From positions 1,736,001 through 1,800,000 of the forward strand of contig CAWGCS010000001.1 of assembly GCA_963821235.1 (NCBI GenBank): a DNA stretch of 64,000 bases, read 5' to 3'. Within the stretch, counting starts at the first letter, position 1; every line of letters starts with the position of its first letter. Positions 1 to 8,688 of the stretch are shown piece by piece. The translations under genes and the position numbers were made by a program. Origin of the DNA: CTSoil-043 sp963821235 (GTDB taxonomy: Bacteria > Chloroflexota > Limnocylindria > Limnocylindrales > CSP1-4). The notes under the pieces are model-generated. The model saw only the letters and a list, made by a program, of their open reading frames with translations. It had not been told where the DNA came from and did no database searches.

Positions 1-607
1 CGAGCACTGCCGCGGCCGTCACCGCCCCGAAGCCGGGGATCCCGGGGAACCCGTCGGCGGCGTCGCCGACGAGAGCCAGCCAGTCGGGGATCGCGATCGG
101 CGGGACGCCCCACTTGGCCCGCACGCCCGCCTCCCCGTAGGTCAGGCCCCGCCGCCGGTCGCGGAGCACGACCCGCTCGTCGCGGACCACCTGGGCGAGG
201 TCCTTGTCGGGCGTGCACACCAGCACCTGGACCACGTCGGTCCCGGCCGCGAAGCGCGCCGCCGCAGTGGCGAGCGCGTCGTCGGCCTCAAGCTCGACCA
301 TCGCCCACAGCGGGATCCCGAGCGCCTCGATGGCCTCCTCGGCGACAGGGAACTGGGCGAGCAGGTCGGCGGGGACGCCGACCTCGGACTTGTAGCCCGC
401 CCACAGGTCGTTGCGGAACGACCGGATGACGCGGTCGTGGGCGCACGCGACATGCGTCGCGCCCTCGTCCCGCAGGAGGGCGAGGAGCGTCCCGACCAGC
501 CCGGCGACGGCGCCCAGGGCCATGCCGTCCCGGCCGCGGACGGGCGGTCGCGGAGCGTGGTAGGCGCGGAAGAGCTCGTACGTCGCGTCGACGAGGTGGA
601 CGCGCAC
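1..607 (-). CDS. 5'-3' exonuclease (Pol I N-terminal / FEN family), 3' end cut by window
   Basis: This is the 202-residue N-terminal part of a flap-type 5'-3' exonuclease, which removes RNA primers and flaps during replication and repair. The translation shows the family's acidic metal-binding motifs in order: an Asp at residue 7 (HLVDATYELFRAYH), the Arg/Lys pair in SFRNDLWAGYK, ELEADDA near 105-111, TPDKDL near 132-137, and the helix-hairpin-helix region GDAADGFPGIPGFG near 181-194. The start is read as GTG at 607, 20 bases after the stop of the SRPBCC gene, because the homology begins right there. It appears to be the third gene of a minus-strand operon with the SRPBCC and nicotinamidase genes. 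The C-terminus lies outside the window, so I cannot tell a stand-alone exonuclease from the front of a DNA polymerase I. Confidence 0.8.
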   Translation of the reverse strand, partial: MRVHLVDATYELFRAYHAPRPPVRGRDGMALGAVAGLVGTLLALLRDEGATHVACAHDRVIRSFRNDLWAGYKSEVGVPADLLAQFPVAEEAIEALGIPLWAMVELEADDALATAAARFAAGTDVVQVLVCTPDKDLAQVVRDERVVLRDRRRGLTYGEAGVRAKWGVPPIAIPDWLALVGDAADGFPGIPGFGAVTAAAVL

Positions 608-627
608 GATGGGCCCGGGGACGGGGC

Positions 628-1203
628 TCAGCCGGCGTCCGCGCCGCCGCCGGCGACGGCCTCAGCGTGCTGCGACTCGACGATCTCGCGGAGGCGCTCC
701 AGGTCGGACTGGAAGATGGCGCCCATGACGGGCTTCTGGAGGAGCTGGCCGAGGTCGGGGAAGAAGGGCGGCACCAGGCGCTCGTCCCAGCGGACGAGGG
801 TGCGTCCGCCGTCGATCGCCTCGAGCGTGAAGCGTCCCTCTCCCCGGTAGGTCCCGACGTGCCGGATCCCGAAACGGACGGGCGGCTCGTGCACGTCGAC
901 CTCAACGGGGTCGACGATGCCGATGAGGAAGATCCGGACGTCGGCTTCGGCCAGGGTGCCGACTCCCACCGGGCCGGGCGAGCGGAGGCGGACGGCCTTC
1001 ATCTCGTCCATCCAGAGAGGCTGGCGCTCGATGTCGGAGACGAGGTCCCAGACCTCCCGGATCGGGGCGTCGATGGTGATCACCATCTTCATCACCGGAT
1101 CGGGTCCCTCGCCCCGGGCGACGAGGCTGCCGATCCAGCGGTCGGCCAGGAAGGCGCCGCCGAGCCCCGCCAGACCGAGGCCGGCGATGGTCCGCAGGCG
1201 CAT
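628..1203 (-). CDS. SRPBCC-fold (polyketide cyclase/START-like) protein
   Basis: The 191-residue protein has a short hydrophobic N-terminus (MRLRTIAGLGLAGLGGAFL), possibly a membrane anchor. A START/SRPBCC ligand-binding fold follows: KMVITIDAPIREVWDLVSD near 40-58 is the typical first strand and helix, WMDEMKAVRL follows, and the last helix is QSDLERLREIVESQ. Members bind hydrophobic ligands; the substrate cannot be deduced. The start overlaps the stop of the nicotinamidase gene by one base, so the two are translationally coupled, with the exonuclease gene following. The family call is sure, the function is not. Confidence 0.75.
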   Translation of the reverse strand: MRLRTIAGLGLAGLGGAFLADRWIGSLVARGEGPDPVMKMVITIDAPIREVWDLVSDIERQPLWMDEMKAVRLRSPGPVGVGTLAEADVRIFLIGIVDPVEVDVHEPPVRFGIRHVGTYRGEGRFTLEAIDGGRTLVRWDERLVPPFFPDLGQLLQKPVMGAIFQSDLERLREIVESQHAEAVAGGGADAG

Positions 1204-1832
1204 CAGGTCCCCCGTTCGGTCGCCGCGGCCTCGATCGGTCGCAGCACGAGCATCGCCCCCGCGGCCGACATCGCCGCGAGGGCCCGCTCACCGTCGCCCG
1301 GAGCGACCTCCACGGCGCGGACCGCGTCCACCAGGACGTGCGTCTCGTAGCCGAGGGCGATCGCGTCGAGGACGGTGGCCTTGACGCAGTAGTCGGTGGC
1401 GAGGCCGCCGATCACGACCCGCCGGATGCCCCGGCTGCGGAGGAGCCCGTCGAGCTCGGTCGGGACCGTGGCGCCGGAGCGCGGATCGCGCATCGTGAAG
1501 CCGGAGTACCCGTCCTCGCCGTTGGTCCCCTTGCGGACCGAGGGCCCCGCGTCGGCCACCAGGCCCTGGTGGAGCTCCGCTCCCCACGTCCCGCCCACGC
1601 AGTGGACCGGCCACGTGCCGCCGTCCTTGGCGAAGTGCGGCGTGGCCGGAGGATGCCAGTCCTGCGTGTAGGCCACGAACGATCCGGCGGCCCGCGCGGC
1701 CGCGATCTCGGCGTTGAGGACCGGCATGATCGCCTCGGCACCGGCGACAGCCAGCCCGCCCGCCGGATCGGCGAAGTCGTTCTGGACGTCGACCGCCAGG
1801 AGGGCGGTGGCGGCGTCGTACTCCTCGTGCAT
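1203..1832 (-). CDS. pncA: Nicotinamidase / isochorismatase-family hydrolase
   Basis: The 209-residue enzyme should hydrolyse nicotinamide to nicotinate and ammonia in NAD salvage. The catalytic triad is visible: Asp15 in AVDVQNDF, Lys101 in SVRKGTN and Cys149 in GGLATDYCVKAT. The metal-binding DWH (58-60) and His66 distinguish nicotinamidases from general isochorismatase-like hydrolases. It is the first gene of a minus-strand set with the SRPBCC and exonuclease genes. There is no ribosome-binding site before the ATG. Instead a -10-like TAGAGT lies six bases upstream, suggesting a leaderless transcript. A different amide substrate is possible but less likely given the metal site. Confidence 0.85.
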   Translation of the reverse strand: MHEEYDAATALLAVDVQNDFADPAGGLAVAGAEAIMPVLNAEIAAARAAGSFVAYTQDWHPPATPHFAKDGGTWPVHCVGGTWGAELHQGLVADAGPSVRKGTNGEDGYSGFTMRDPRSGATVPTELDGLLRSRGIRRVVIGGLATDYCVKATVLDAIALGYETHVLVDAVRAVEVAPGDGERALAAMSAAGAMLVLRPIEAAATERGT

Positions 1833-1838
1833 GGGGCG

Positions 1839-1844
1839 ACTCTA
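1839..1844 (-). promoter_or_regulatory. -10-like TAGAGT six bases before the pncA start
   Basis: The hexamer TAGAGT (minus strand) ends six bases before the ATG at 1832, and no Shine-Dalgarno sequence is present. A TANNNT box at this distance is the hallmark of leaderless transcription in several high-GC phyla. The same arrangement recurs at four other genes in this window. Confidence 0.5.
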
Positions 1845-1919
1845 CCGCAGCCCCCTCGCCACCGCAGCCTCCTCCGCCGCGTTCAGCGGACGGATCGGCT
1901 ACGCTCGGACCGGCGACCC

Positions 1920-1946
1920 GCCAGCCGGGTTCCCGACCCGGCTGGC
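1920..1946 (+). promoter_or_regulatory. Strong hairpin in the aceE leader
   Basis: An 11-base perfect stem (arm GCCAGCCGGGT, loop TCCCG, complementary arm) lies between the divergent pncA and aceE starts, 69 bases ahead of the aceE ATG. It has no T-tract. It could be a transcript-stabilising or attenuating leader structure, or a protein site. A TACGCT hexamer lies about 20 bases upstream, near 1899, and could be the aceE -10 box. Confidence 0.4.
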
Positions 1947-2015
1947 TGGCCCGGTCACCCGGATCGACCCGATCGCCTCGACCGCCACGCGCACGCCGCG
2001 ACCCCAGGAGCCCCG

Positions 2016-4697
2016 ATGTACAGCGACGAGTTCAAGCAGCAGCTCCCGGACGTCGACCCGACCGAGACGCAGGACTGGATCGACTCCTTCGACCAGATCG
2101 TCGACCAGGAGGGCCCGGACCGGGCCCGCTTCGTCGCCTACAAGCTCCTGAAGCGCGCCCGCCAGCGCCAGGTCGGGCTGCCACCGCTGACCCAGACGCG
2201 CTACATCAACACGATCAGCCCGGAGCAGGAGCCGTACTTCCCCGGCGACGAGGAGATCGAGCGCCGGATCCGCCGCCTGGTCCGCTGGAACGCCGTGGCC
2301 ATGGTCCTGCGCGCCAACAACGAGTTCCCCGGGATCGGCGGCCACCTCTCGACGTACGCCAGCTCGGCGAGCCTCTACGAGGTCGGCTTCAACTGGTTCT
2401 TCCGGGGCAAGGACGAGGGAGCCGGCGACCAGGTCTTCTACCAGGGGCACGCCGCGCCCGGCATGTACGCCCGGGCCTTCCTCGAGGGTCGCCTGAGCGC
2501 GAGCCAGCTCGACCACTTCCGGCGCGAGGTCGTGCCCGGCCAGGGGCTCAGCTCGTACCCGCACCCCCGCCTGATGCCGGACTTCTGGGAGTTCCCGACG
2601 GTCAGCATGGGCCTGGGTCCGATCTCCGCGATCTACCAGGCCCGCTTCAACCGCTACCTCCTCCATCGCGGCCTCGCCGACACCAGCGGCTCTCGCGTGT
2701 GGGCCTTCCTCGGCGACGGGGAGATGGACGAGCCGGAGTCGCTCGGGGCGCTGTGGGTGGCCGGGCGCGAGCGCCTCGACAACCTCACCTTCGTCGTCAA
2801 CTGCAACCTCCAGCGCCTCGACGGCCCGGTCCGCGGCAACGGCAAGATCGTGCAGGAGCTGGAGGGGATCTTCCGCGGCGCCGGCTGGAACGTCATCAAG
2901 GTGATCTGGGGCCGCGAGTGGGACGAGCTTCTCGCCCGCGACCGGGACGGCGCCCTCGTCAACAAGATGAACGAGACCCTCGACGGCGAGTTCCAGAAGT
3001 ACTCGGTCGCCGGCGGCGCCTACATCCGGGAGCACTTCTTCGGGCCGGACCCGCGCCTGCAGCGGCTCGTCGAGCACCTCTCCGACGACGATCTCACCCG
3101 CCTGCGCCGAGGCGGGCACGACTACCGCAAGCTCTACGCGGCCTACCTGGCCGCGACCGAGCACCGTGGCGCCCCGACGGTGATCCTCGCCAAGACGATC
3201 AAGGGCTGGACCCTGGGGCCCGGCGTCGAGGGCCGCAACATCACCCACCAGGCCAAGAAGCTCTCCGAGGCCGAGCTGCGGATCTTCCGCGATCGCCTGG
3301 AGCTGCCGATCCCCGACGACGAGCTGAAGGACGCGCCGTACTTCCACCCTGGGCCCGACTCGCCGGAGGTGCGCTACCTCCTGGAGCGGCGGCGGGCGCT
3401 CGGCGGCTCCCTGCCGCGGCGGATCGTGCGCTCGCGCCCCCTGCCCGAGCCGGCGGACGCCACCGACGCCGAGTTCGCCCAGGGCTCCACCGCTGCCGTC
3501 AGCACGACGATGGTCTTCGCCAAGCTGCTGCGCAACCTGATGCGCGACCCCGACCTGGGGCGGCAGGTCGTCCCGATCATCCCCGACGAAGCACGCACCT
3601 TCGGCATGGATCCCCTCTTCAAGGAGGTCGGGATCTACGCCAGCCAGGGCCAGCGCTACGAGCCGGTGGACTCCGACCTCCTCCTCTCCTACCGGGAGGC
3701 GAAGGACGGGCAGGTCCTGGAGGAGGGCATCACCGAGGCGGGCTCGATGGCCTCGTTCCAGGCCGCCGCGACCTCGTATGCGACGCACGGCGAGCCGATG
3801 ATCCCGTTCTACATCCTCTACTCCATGTTCGGCTTCCAGCGGACGGGCGACCAGGCGTGGGCCTTCGGAGACGCCCGCGGCCGCGGGTTCATGCTCGGCG
3901 CGACGGCCGGCCGGACGACGCTCAACGGGGAGGGCCTCCAGCACGAGGACGGCCACAGCCATCTCCTGGCTTCGACCATTCCCCCGCTGCGCGCCTACGA
4001 CCCGGCCTTCGCCTACGAGCTGGCGACGATCGTGCGCGACGGCATCCGGCGGATGCACGGGCAGGGCGACGACATCCTCTGCTACATCACCCTCTACAAC
4101 GAGAACTACCCCATGCCGCCGAAGCCCGACGGGGTCGACGAGGGGATCGTCCGCGGCCTCTACCGCTTCCTGCCGGCCCCCGGGATCGAGAGTGGCGCGA
4201 AGGGTCGGGTCCGGCTGGTCGGTTCGGGGACGATCCTCCAGCAGGCGCTGGCGGCGCGGGACCTTCTCGCCGATCGCTTCGGCGTCGCCGCCGAGGTCTA
4301 CAGCGCGACGTCCTGGCAGCTCCTCCGCCGCGACGCGCTGGAGGTGGAGCGCTGGAACAGGCTCCACCCCGCGGAGGCTCCGCGGGTGCCCTACGTGACG
4401 GAGGTGCTGGGGCCGGACGGCGGGCCTGTCGTCCTCGTCTCGGACTGGGTCAAGGCGCTGCCGGACCTCCTGGGCCGCTGGCTGCCGGCCGGGTACGTGA
4501 CGCTGGGGACGGAGGGGTTCGGGCGCAGCGACACCCGCGAGGCGCTGCGGGCGCTCTTCGAGATCGACGCGTCACACGTCGCCGTCGCCGCCCTCGACGG
4601 GTTGCGGCGGGCCGGCGAGCTCCCGGCGGCGACGGTCGCCGCTGCGATCGCCGAGCTGGGCATCGACCCCGACAAGGCCGATCCGCTGGCGCTCTAG
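2016..4697 (+). CDS. aceE: Pyruvate dehydrogenase E1 component, homodimeric type
   Basis: The 893-residue protein is a thiamine-diphosphate-dependent, homodimeric E1 that decarboxylates pyruvate and acetylates the lipoyl domain of E2. The size matches AceE (about 890). Recognisable blocks are NNEFPGIGGHLSTYAS near the N-terminus, the diphosphate-binding segment GDGEMDEPESLGAL ending in NCNLQRLDGPVRGNGK, the C-terminal half beginning PIIPDEARTFGMDPLF, and NGEGLQHEDGHSH. The ATG at 2016 is chosen because AGGAG stands six bases ahead of it; the open frame runs further upstream but has no site. No E2 or E3 gene is adjacent, so the complex is encoded at dispersed loci. A strong hairpin precedes the gene at 1920-1946. 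Confidence 0.95.
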   Translation: MYSDEFKQQLPDVDPTETQDWIDSFDQIVDQEGPDRARFVAYKLLKRARQRQVGLPPLTQTRYINTISPEQEPYFPGDEEIERRIRRLVRWNAVAMVLRANNEFPGIGGHLSTYASSASLYEVGFNWFFRGKDEGAGDQVFYQGHAAPGMYARAFLEGRLSASQLDHFRREVVPGQGLSSYPHPRLMPDFWEFPTVSMGLGPISAIYQARFNRYLLHRGLADTSGSRVWAFLGDGEMDEPESLGALWVAGRERLDNLTFVVNCNLQRLDGPVRGNGKIVQELEGIFRGAGWNVIKVIWGREWDELLARDRDGALVNKMNETLDGEFQKYSVAGGAYIREHFFGPDPRLQRLVEHLSDDDLTRLRRGGHDYRKLYAAYLAATEHRGAPTVILAKTIKGWTLGPGVEGRNITHQAKKLSEAELRIFRDRLELPIPDDELKDAPYFHPGPDSPEVRYLLERRRALGGSLPRRIVRSRPLPEPADATDAEFAQGSTAAVSTTMVFAKLLRNLMRDPDLGRQVVPIIPDEARTFGMDPLFKEVGIYASQGQRYEPVDSDLLLSYREAKDGQVLEEGITEAGSMASFQAAATSYATHGEPMIPFYILYSMFGFQRTGDQAWAFGDARGRGFMLGATAGRTTLNGEGLQHEDGHSHLLASTIPPLRAYDPAFAYELATIVRDGIRRMHGQGDDILCYITLYNENYPMPPKPDGVDEGIVRGLYRFLPAPGIESGAKGRVRLVGSGTILQQALAARDLLADRFGVAAEVYSATSWQLLRRDALEVERWNRLHPAEAPRVPYVTEVLGPDGGPVVLVSDWVKALPDLLGRWLPAGYVTLGTEGFGRSDTREALRALFEIDASHVAVAALDGLRRAGELPAATVAAAIAELGIDPDKADPLAL

Positions 4698-4817
4698 GCG
4701 ACCCGGCGAGCCGGGAACCGGCGCGTCTCAAGCCGCGTCTCGGGCCTGATCGGTCCAGCGAGACGAGCCGCAGCCCGCGGCGCGGTCGCCCCGCCCGCTC
4801 TTCAGGGAGTCGCAGCC

Positions 4818-5579
4818 ATGTCGGCATCTCGATTCGCCCCGCCCGCCGCGTCGCGGCCCGGCTGGCTCGCCGTGGGCGTGCTCGCGGGTCTCGCCCTCGC
4901 CGTCGTCCTTGGTCCGGCGCTGGCGCCCCGCGCCGCGCGCGCCGTCGACGACGCCGAGCCGGACCGCACCATCAGCGTCGGCGGCACCGGCACCGTCACG
5001 CTCGTCCCTGACGTCGCCGACCTCCACGTCGGCGTCGTCGTCCAGAAGCCGAAGGTCCGCGAGGCCCAGGCCGCCGCGGCGACCGCGATGGAGGGCGTCG
5101 TGAAGGCGCTCCGCGCGGCGGGCATCGCCGAGCGCGACATCCAGACCACGACCCTCTCCCTCCAGCCGGTCTACGTCTACCCGACGAACGCCTCCCCGCG
5201 GATCACCGGCTACGAGCTCCGCAACGGCGTGGTGGCGACGGTCCGCGACCTCACCCGCCTGGCGGACGCGGTCGACGGCGCGCTCGCCGGCGGCGGGACC
5301 ACGCTGGACGGCCTCGCCTTCCGGGTCGACGATCCGACGGCCGCGGAGGCCCAGGCCCGCACGCAGGCCATGAAGGCCGCCCGGGCCAAGGCCGACGCCC
5401 TCGCGGCCGCGGCCGGGGTCTCGATCGTCGGCGTCGCCTCGATCAGCGAGGAATCGTCGCCGGCTCCCTGGCCGGTGCCCTACGCCGGAGCCCGCGCGGC
5501 CGACGAGGCCGCCACGCCGATCCTGCCAGGAACCTCGGAGATCACGGTCTCCGTCAGCGTCGTCTATCTGCTCGGCTGA
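4818..5579 (+). CDS. SIMPL-domain (DUF541) exported protein
   Basis: The 253-residue protein has an N-terminal signal sequence (residues about 14-42, WLAVGVLAGLALAVVLGPAL, then an AXA-like ARAV site). A single SIMPL/DUF541 domain follows: TISVGGTGTVTLVPDVADL, then IQTTTLSLQPVY and ITGYELRNGV, which are family signatures. SIMPL proteins act outside the membrane or in the periplasm; their biochemical role is poorly defined. The gene follows aceE after 120 bases, with GGGAG before the ATG, and ends 30 bases from the convergent sugar dehydrogenase gene. Confidence 0.85.
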   Translation: MSASRFAPPAASRPGWLAVGVLAGLALAVVLGPALAPRAARAVDDAEPDRTISVGGTGTVTLVPDVADLHVGVVVQKPKVREAQAAAATAMEGVVKALRAAGIAERDIQTTTLSLQPVYVYPTNASPRITGYELRNGVVATVRDLTRLADAVDGALAGGGTTLDGLAFRVDDPTAAEAQARTQAMKAARAKADALAAAAGVSIVGVASISEESSPAPWPVPYAGARAADEAATPILPGTSEITVSVSVVYLLG

Positions 5580-5609
5580 GCCCGGCCCGGCCGGCCCTCG
5601 GCGCCCGAG

Positions 5610-6887
5610 TCAGGGGGCGGACGTCACCCGGTAGAGGCGCCCGCCGGCGAGGTCCACGACGTACACCTCGCCGGCCTCGTCCTGCCCGAAGGAGGCGACC
5701 GCGAGGCCCGACTCCAGAAGGACGCGCGGCGCGGGGCGCCCGCCCGCGGCGTCGAGGCCCCAGATCGTTCCGCTGCAGTAGTCGGCATACAGGTAGGTCC
5801 CCACGAGCGCGGGGATCGCCGTTCCCCGGTAGACGTAGCCGCCTGTCACGGCGCAGCCCAGGTCGTGGCCGTAGGTTGCGACAGGCAGGACGAGGCCCAT
5901 CCGGGAGCAGCCTTCGGCCGGGTCGTAGCAGGCGTCGCCTTCCATGATCCGCCAGCCGAAGTCGGGGCCGGCCGGCGATCCGGCCGGCAGGCGGTCGATC
6001 TCCTCGATCGCGCTCTGTCCCACGTCGCCGATCCACAGGTCGCCGCTGCTCCGATCGAACGAGAAGCGCCACGGGTTGCGGAGACCGAAGGCCCAGATCT
6101 CGCCGCGCGCGTCCGCGCGCCCGACGAAGGGGTTGGCGGGCGGGATCGCGTACGGGGTGCCGTCACCGGGGGAAGGATCGATCCGCAGCAGCTTGCCGAG
6201 AAGGGTGTCGAGCCGCTGTCCGTTGTCGTGCGGGTCGCCGCCCGAGCCGCCGTCCCCGGTGGCGATCCAGAGGAGCCCCTCCCGGTCGATCGCCAGCGCC
6301 CCGCCATTGTGATTGGCGTAGGGCTGATCGATCTGCAGGAGGACCCGCTCGGAGCCGGGATCGGCCCGGTCAGCCGCCGGATCGGCGGCCCGGAGCTCGC
6401 TGACGACCGTGTCGCCGTTGGCGTCGGTGTAGTCGAGGTAGAAGAGGCCGTCGTCGGCGAAGGCGGGCGAGAAGGCGAGGCCGAGGAGGCCGCGCTCGCC
6501 CCCGGAGGCGACCCGGGCGCTGATGTCGAGGTATGGCCGCTCGACGAGCCGGCCGTCCCGGATCACGCGGACGCGGCCGGCCTGCTCCAGGACGAAGAGC
6601 CGGCCGCTCCCGTCCCCAGGGTCGGCCACGAAGAGCGGGCTCTCCAGGCCGTCGGCGACGAGCTCGAGGCCGATCGCCCCGGCCGGCTTGACGGTCGGCG
6701 TGGCCGGGACCGGGCTGCGCGCGACCGTGGCAGCCGGGCCGGCCGTGGGGCCCGGGCTGAAGGCCGGGGCCATCCATGCGGCGGGGGTCGGGCCGGTGGC
6801 GCAGCCGGCCGCGACGAGGCCGAGCACCCCGAGGAGGGTAGCCAGGAGCGGGCGTCGGCGCCGGCCGCGGATCGTCATGGCGGCCAT
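5610..6887 (-). CDS. PQQ-dependent sugar dehydrogenase-like lipoprotein
   Basis: The 425-residue protein carries a lipoprotein signal (arginine-rich start, hydrophobic core, lipobox VAAGC with Cys29) and a Thr/Pro-rich linker. A six-bladed glucose/sorbosone dehydrogenase propeller follows. Family blocks include DGLESPLFVADPGDGSGRLF, GERGLLGLAFSPAF, NHNGGALAIDREGLLWIATG, GLRNPWRFSFD and DVGQSAIEEID. Members oxidise aldoses outside the membrane with PQQ; some relatives lack the cofactor, and no PQQ synthesis genes are seen here. The second ATG three codons in (6878) is an equally good start. It lies 33 bases behind the Gfo/Idh/MocA gene and probably ends the marR operon. Confidence 0.85.
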   Translation of the reverse strand: MAAMTIRGRRRRPLLATLLGVLGLVAAGCATGPTPAAWMAPAFSPGPTAGPAATVARSPVPATPTVKPAGAIGLELVADGLESPLFVADPGDGSGRLFVLEQAGRVRVIRDGRLVERPYLDISARVASGGERGLLGLAFSPAFADDGLFYLDYTDANGDTVVSELRAADPAADRADPGSERVLLQIDQPYANHNGGALAIDREGLLWIATGDGGSGGDPHDNGQRLDTLLGKLLRIDPSPGDGTPYAIPPANPFVGRADARGEIWAFGLRNPWRFSFDRSSGDLWIGDVGQSAIEEIDRLPAGSPAGPDFGWRIMEGDACYDPAEGCSRMGLVLPVATYGHDLGCAVTGGYVYRGTAIPALVGTYLYADYCSGTIWGLDAAGGRPAPRVLLESGLAVASFGQDEAGEVYVVDLAGGRLYRVTSAP

Positions 6888-6920
6888 TCTGGCCCAATCG
6901 CCGCGGCGGGACCCGCGGCG

Positions 6921-7943
6921 TCAGAGGGCGATGCGGGATCCCGTGCGGTTGGCCTCGTGGACGGCGTCGGTGAAGGCCATGTAGCGGACGCCGCTGGCGA
7001 AGTCGGTGAGGCGGACCCGCTCCTCGCCGCGGATCGCCCCGACGAACTCCGCCTCCACCCGCCAGGTCCATCGCTCTTCGTCCGGGATCTCGACCGGGCC
7101 GAAGCCCGTGGCACCGGCAGGCGCGATCTCCAGGCGCGACCCGGCGAGGTCGACCCGCAGGACCCCCGCCGTCCCGGTGAGGGTGACCCCGTTCAGCGGG
7201 TCGGGCCGCCCGTAGGCGGCGATCTCGAAGGTGGCGAGCACCCCGCCCGGGAAGCCCGCCACGACGACAGCGGCGTCCGGCACGTCGGCCGGGATCGCCG
7301 TCCCGTCGGGCCCCGCCTGGGTCGGGGCGAAGGTGCGCAGCGTCGCCGCGACGTCGCCGGCGTGGCCCAGCCAGCGAGCCACCGTCTCGTAGAGGATCCC
7401 CAGGGTCATCACGTTGTTGCCCGAGAATCGCCGCTCGCGGCGCCACTGGTCGCGGCCCGTCGGGGCGATCCCGCCCGACCACGAGATGCGGGCGGTTCGC
7501 AGGTCGCCGATCGCGCCGCCCGCCAGCAGGCGGCGGATCGTGGCGTCGGCGAAGCCGAACGGCGCCGGGACGACCATCGCCACGCGGTCCGGGTGCGCCT
7601 CGGCAGCGGCCAGCATCGCCCGGGCCTCCGCCGCGTCCATCGCCATCCGGCCCTCGACGAGGACGTGCTTGCCGGCTGCGAGCGCGGCGATCGTCACCGG
7701 CGCATGGAGGTAGGGCCACGTCGCGATGACGACGGCGTCGACGTCGGGGTCCGTCAGGAGCGCCCGCCAGTCGCCGTAGGTGCGGGAGATCGCCAGCTCG
7801 GCCGCCGCGGCCGCCGATGACGCCGGGGTCCGGTTGGCGAGGCCCACCAGGTCGACCCCGGCCAGCGCCCGGAAGCCGGGCACGTGGCGCGCCCGGGCGA
7901 TCCCTCCGGCGCCGACGATCCCGACTCCGATCCGCTCCGTCAT
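6921..7943 (-). CDS. Gfo/Idh/MocA-family oxidoreductase
   Basis: The 340-residue protein has an N-terminal Rossmann fold (VGIVGAGGIARARHVPGF, residues about 6-23) and a C-terminal alpha/beta dimerisation domain, the layout of NAD(P)-dependent sugar or inositol dehydrogenases. The usual EKP motif, whose Lys acts in catalysis, reads VLVEGRMAMDAAEA here, so the catalytic Lys is not in its normal place. The protein may belong to a divergent subfamily or have altered activity. Its start overlaps the DUF72 stop by four bases (ATGA), and the sugar dehydrogenase gene follows, which suggests a shared role in sugar oxidation. Confidence 0.85.
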   Translation of the reverse strand: MTERIGVGIVGAGGIARARHVPGFRALAGVDLVGLANRTPASSAAAAAELAISRTYGDWRALLTDPDVDAVVIATWPYLHAPVTIAALAAGKHVLVEGRMAMDAAEARAMLAAAEAHPDRVAMVVPAPFGFADATIRRLLAGGAIGDLRTARISWSGGIAPTGRDQWRRERRFSGNNVMTLGILYETVARWLGHAGDVAATLRTFAPTQAGPDGTAIPADVPDAAVVVAGFPGGVLATFEIAAYGRPDPLNGVTLTGTAGVLRVDLAGSRLEIAPAGATGFGPVEIPDEERWTWRVEAEFVGAIRGEERVRLTDFASGVRYMAFTDAVHEANRTGSRIAL

Positions 7944-8683
7944 CCCGTGCCTCCCGTGCCCGTCGGCGCGAAGCGCGCCAGGCGCATCGCGAGCGCGGTC
8001 GCGTAGCCCGGCGTCACGCCGTGCTCATCGTGCCGGAAGAAGACGTACGCGTCACGCCCGTCCACCAGGAACGGCTCCAGTCGCGCCGCCCAGGCGTCGA
8101 GGTCGGCCGTCCCGTACAGCGTCCGCCGCAGGCGCAGGTAGAGGAACGGACCCGTCACCGTGACGGGCGGCTCCGGCTCGTCGTCGGTCTCGGTCACGAC
8201 GAGCGTGGCTCCGGCAGCTCGGAGGCGTTCGTGCGTCTCGTCCACGTGCCACGAGGGATCCGGGGCCTCCACGGCGAGCGGGACGGCCGGCGGCCAGGTG
8301 GCAAGGAGGCAATCGAGCCGTGCGTCGTCGCGGGCACGGTCAGCGGGAATCCGGAAGAGGGCACATCCGAGCCGCTCGCCGAGACCTGCCAGGGGGGCCG
8401 CGAGCCACGGCACGGTCGTCGCCGGATCCGTCGCGTAGGCGCGCAGGCTGCCGCTGCGGAGCAGCTTGACGGTGAAGCGGAAGGCCGGCGGGACCCGCGC
8501 CGCCCAGGCGCGGGCCTGGGCATGGGTGAGGTGGCGGTAGTAGGTCCCGCTCAGCTCCACGGCGTGCAGGCGGGCGGCGTAGGCCGGCAGGAGGTCCCGG
8601 GACGGCGTCCCGGCCGGGTAGAAGGCCGGGACCCAGGAGGGATAGCCGAATCCGCTCGTCCCCGTCCGCAGGGTGCCGGCCAC
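7940..8683 (-). CDS. DUF72 (YecE-like) protein
   Basis: The 247-residue protein is a TIM-barrel-like DUF72 member. Signatures are GTSGFGYPSW at the N-terminus, AVELSGTYYRHLTHAQARAW, FTVKLLRSGS, and FLYLRLRR with YVFFRHDEHG near the end. The function of the family is unknown. The start is taken as GTG at 8683, where the conserved TLRTGTSGFGYPSW begins, five bases after the marR stop. The open frame continues upstream over marR but has no homology there. It overlaps the next gene by four bases. Confidence 0.8.
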   Translation of the reverse strand: MAGTLRTGTSGFGYPSWVPAFYPAGTPSRDLLPAYAARLHAVELSGTYYRHLTHAQARAWAARVPPAFRFTVKLLRSGSLRAYATDPATTVPWLAAPLAGLGERLGCALFRIPADRARDDARLDCLLATWPPAVPLAVEAPDPSWHVDETHERLRAAGATLVVTETDDEPEPPVTVTGPFLYLRLRRTLYGTADLDAWAARLEPFLVDGRDAYVFFRHDEHGVTPGYATALAMRLARFAPTGTGGTG

Positions 8684-8688
8684 GCGGG

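Noticed and set aside
1338..2015. N-terminal extension of aceE by 226 codons
   Set aside because: It overlaps the pncA gene on the other strand, has no homology, and the ATG at 2016 has a proper ribosome site.
1899..4367. An 822-codon minus-strand open frame opposite aceE
   Set aside because: It is the antisense shadow of aceE, with Val/Glu/Ala/Arg-rich low-complexity sequence and no motif.
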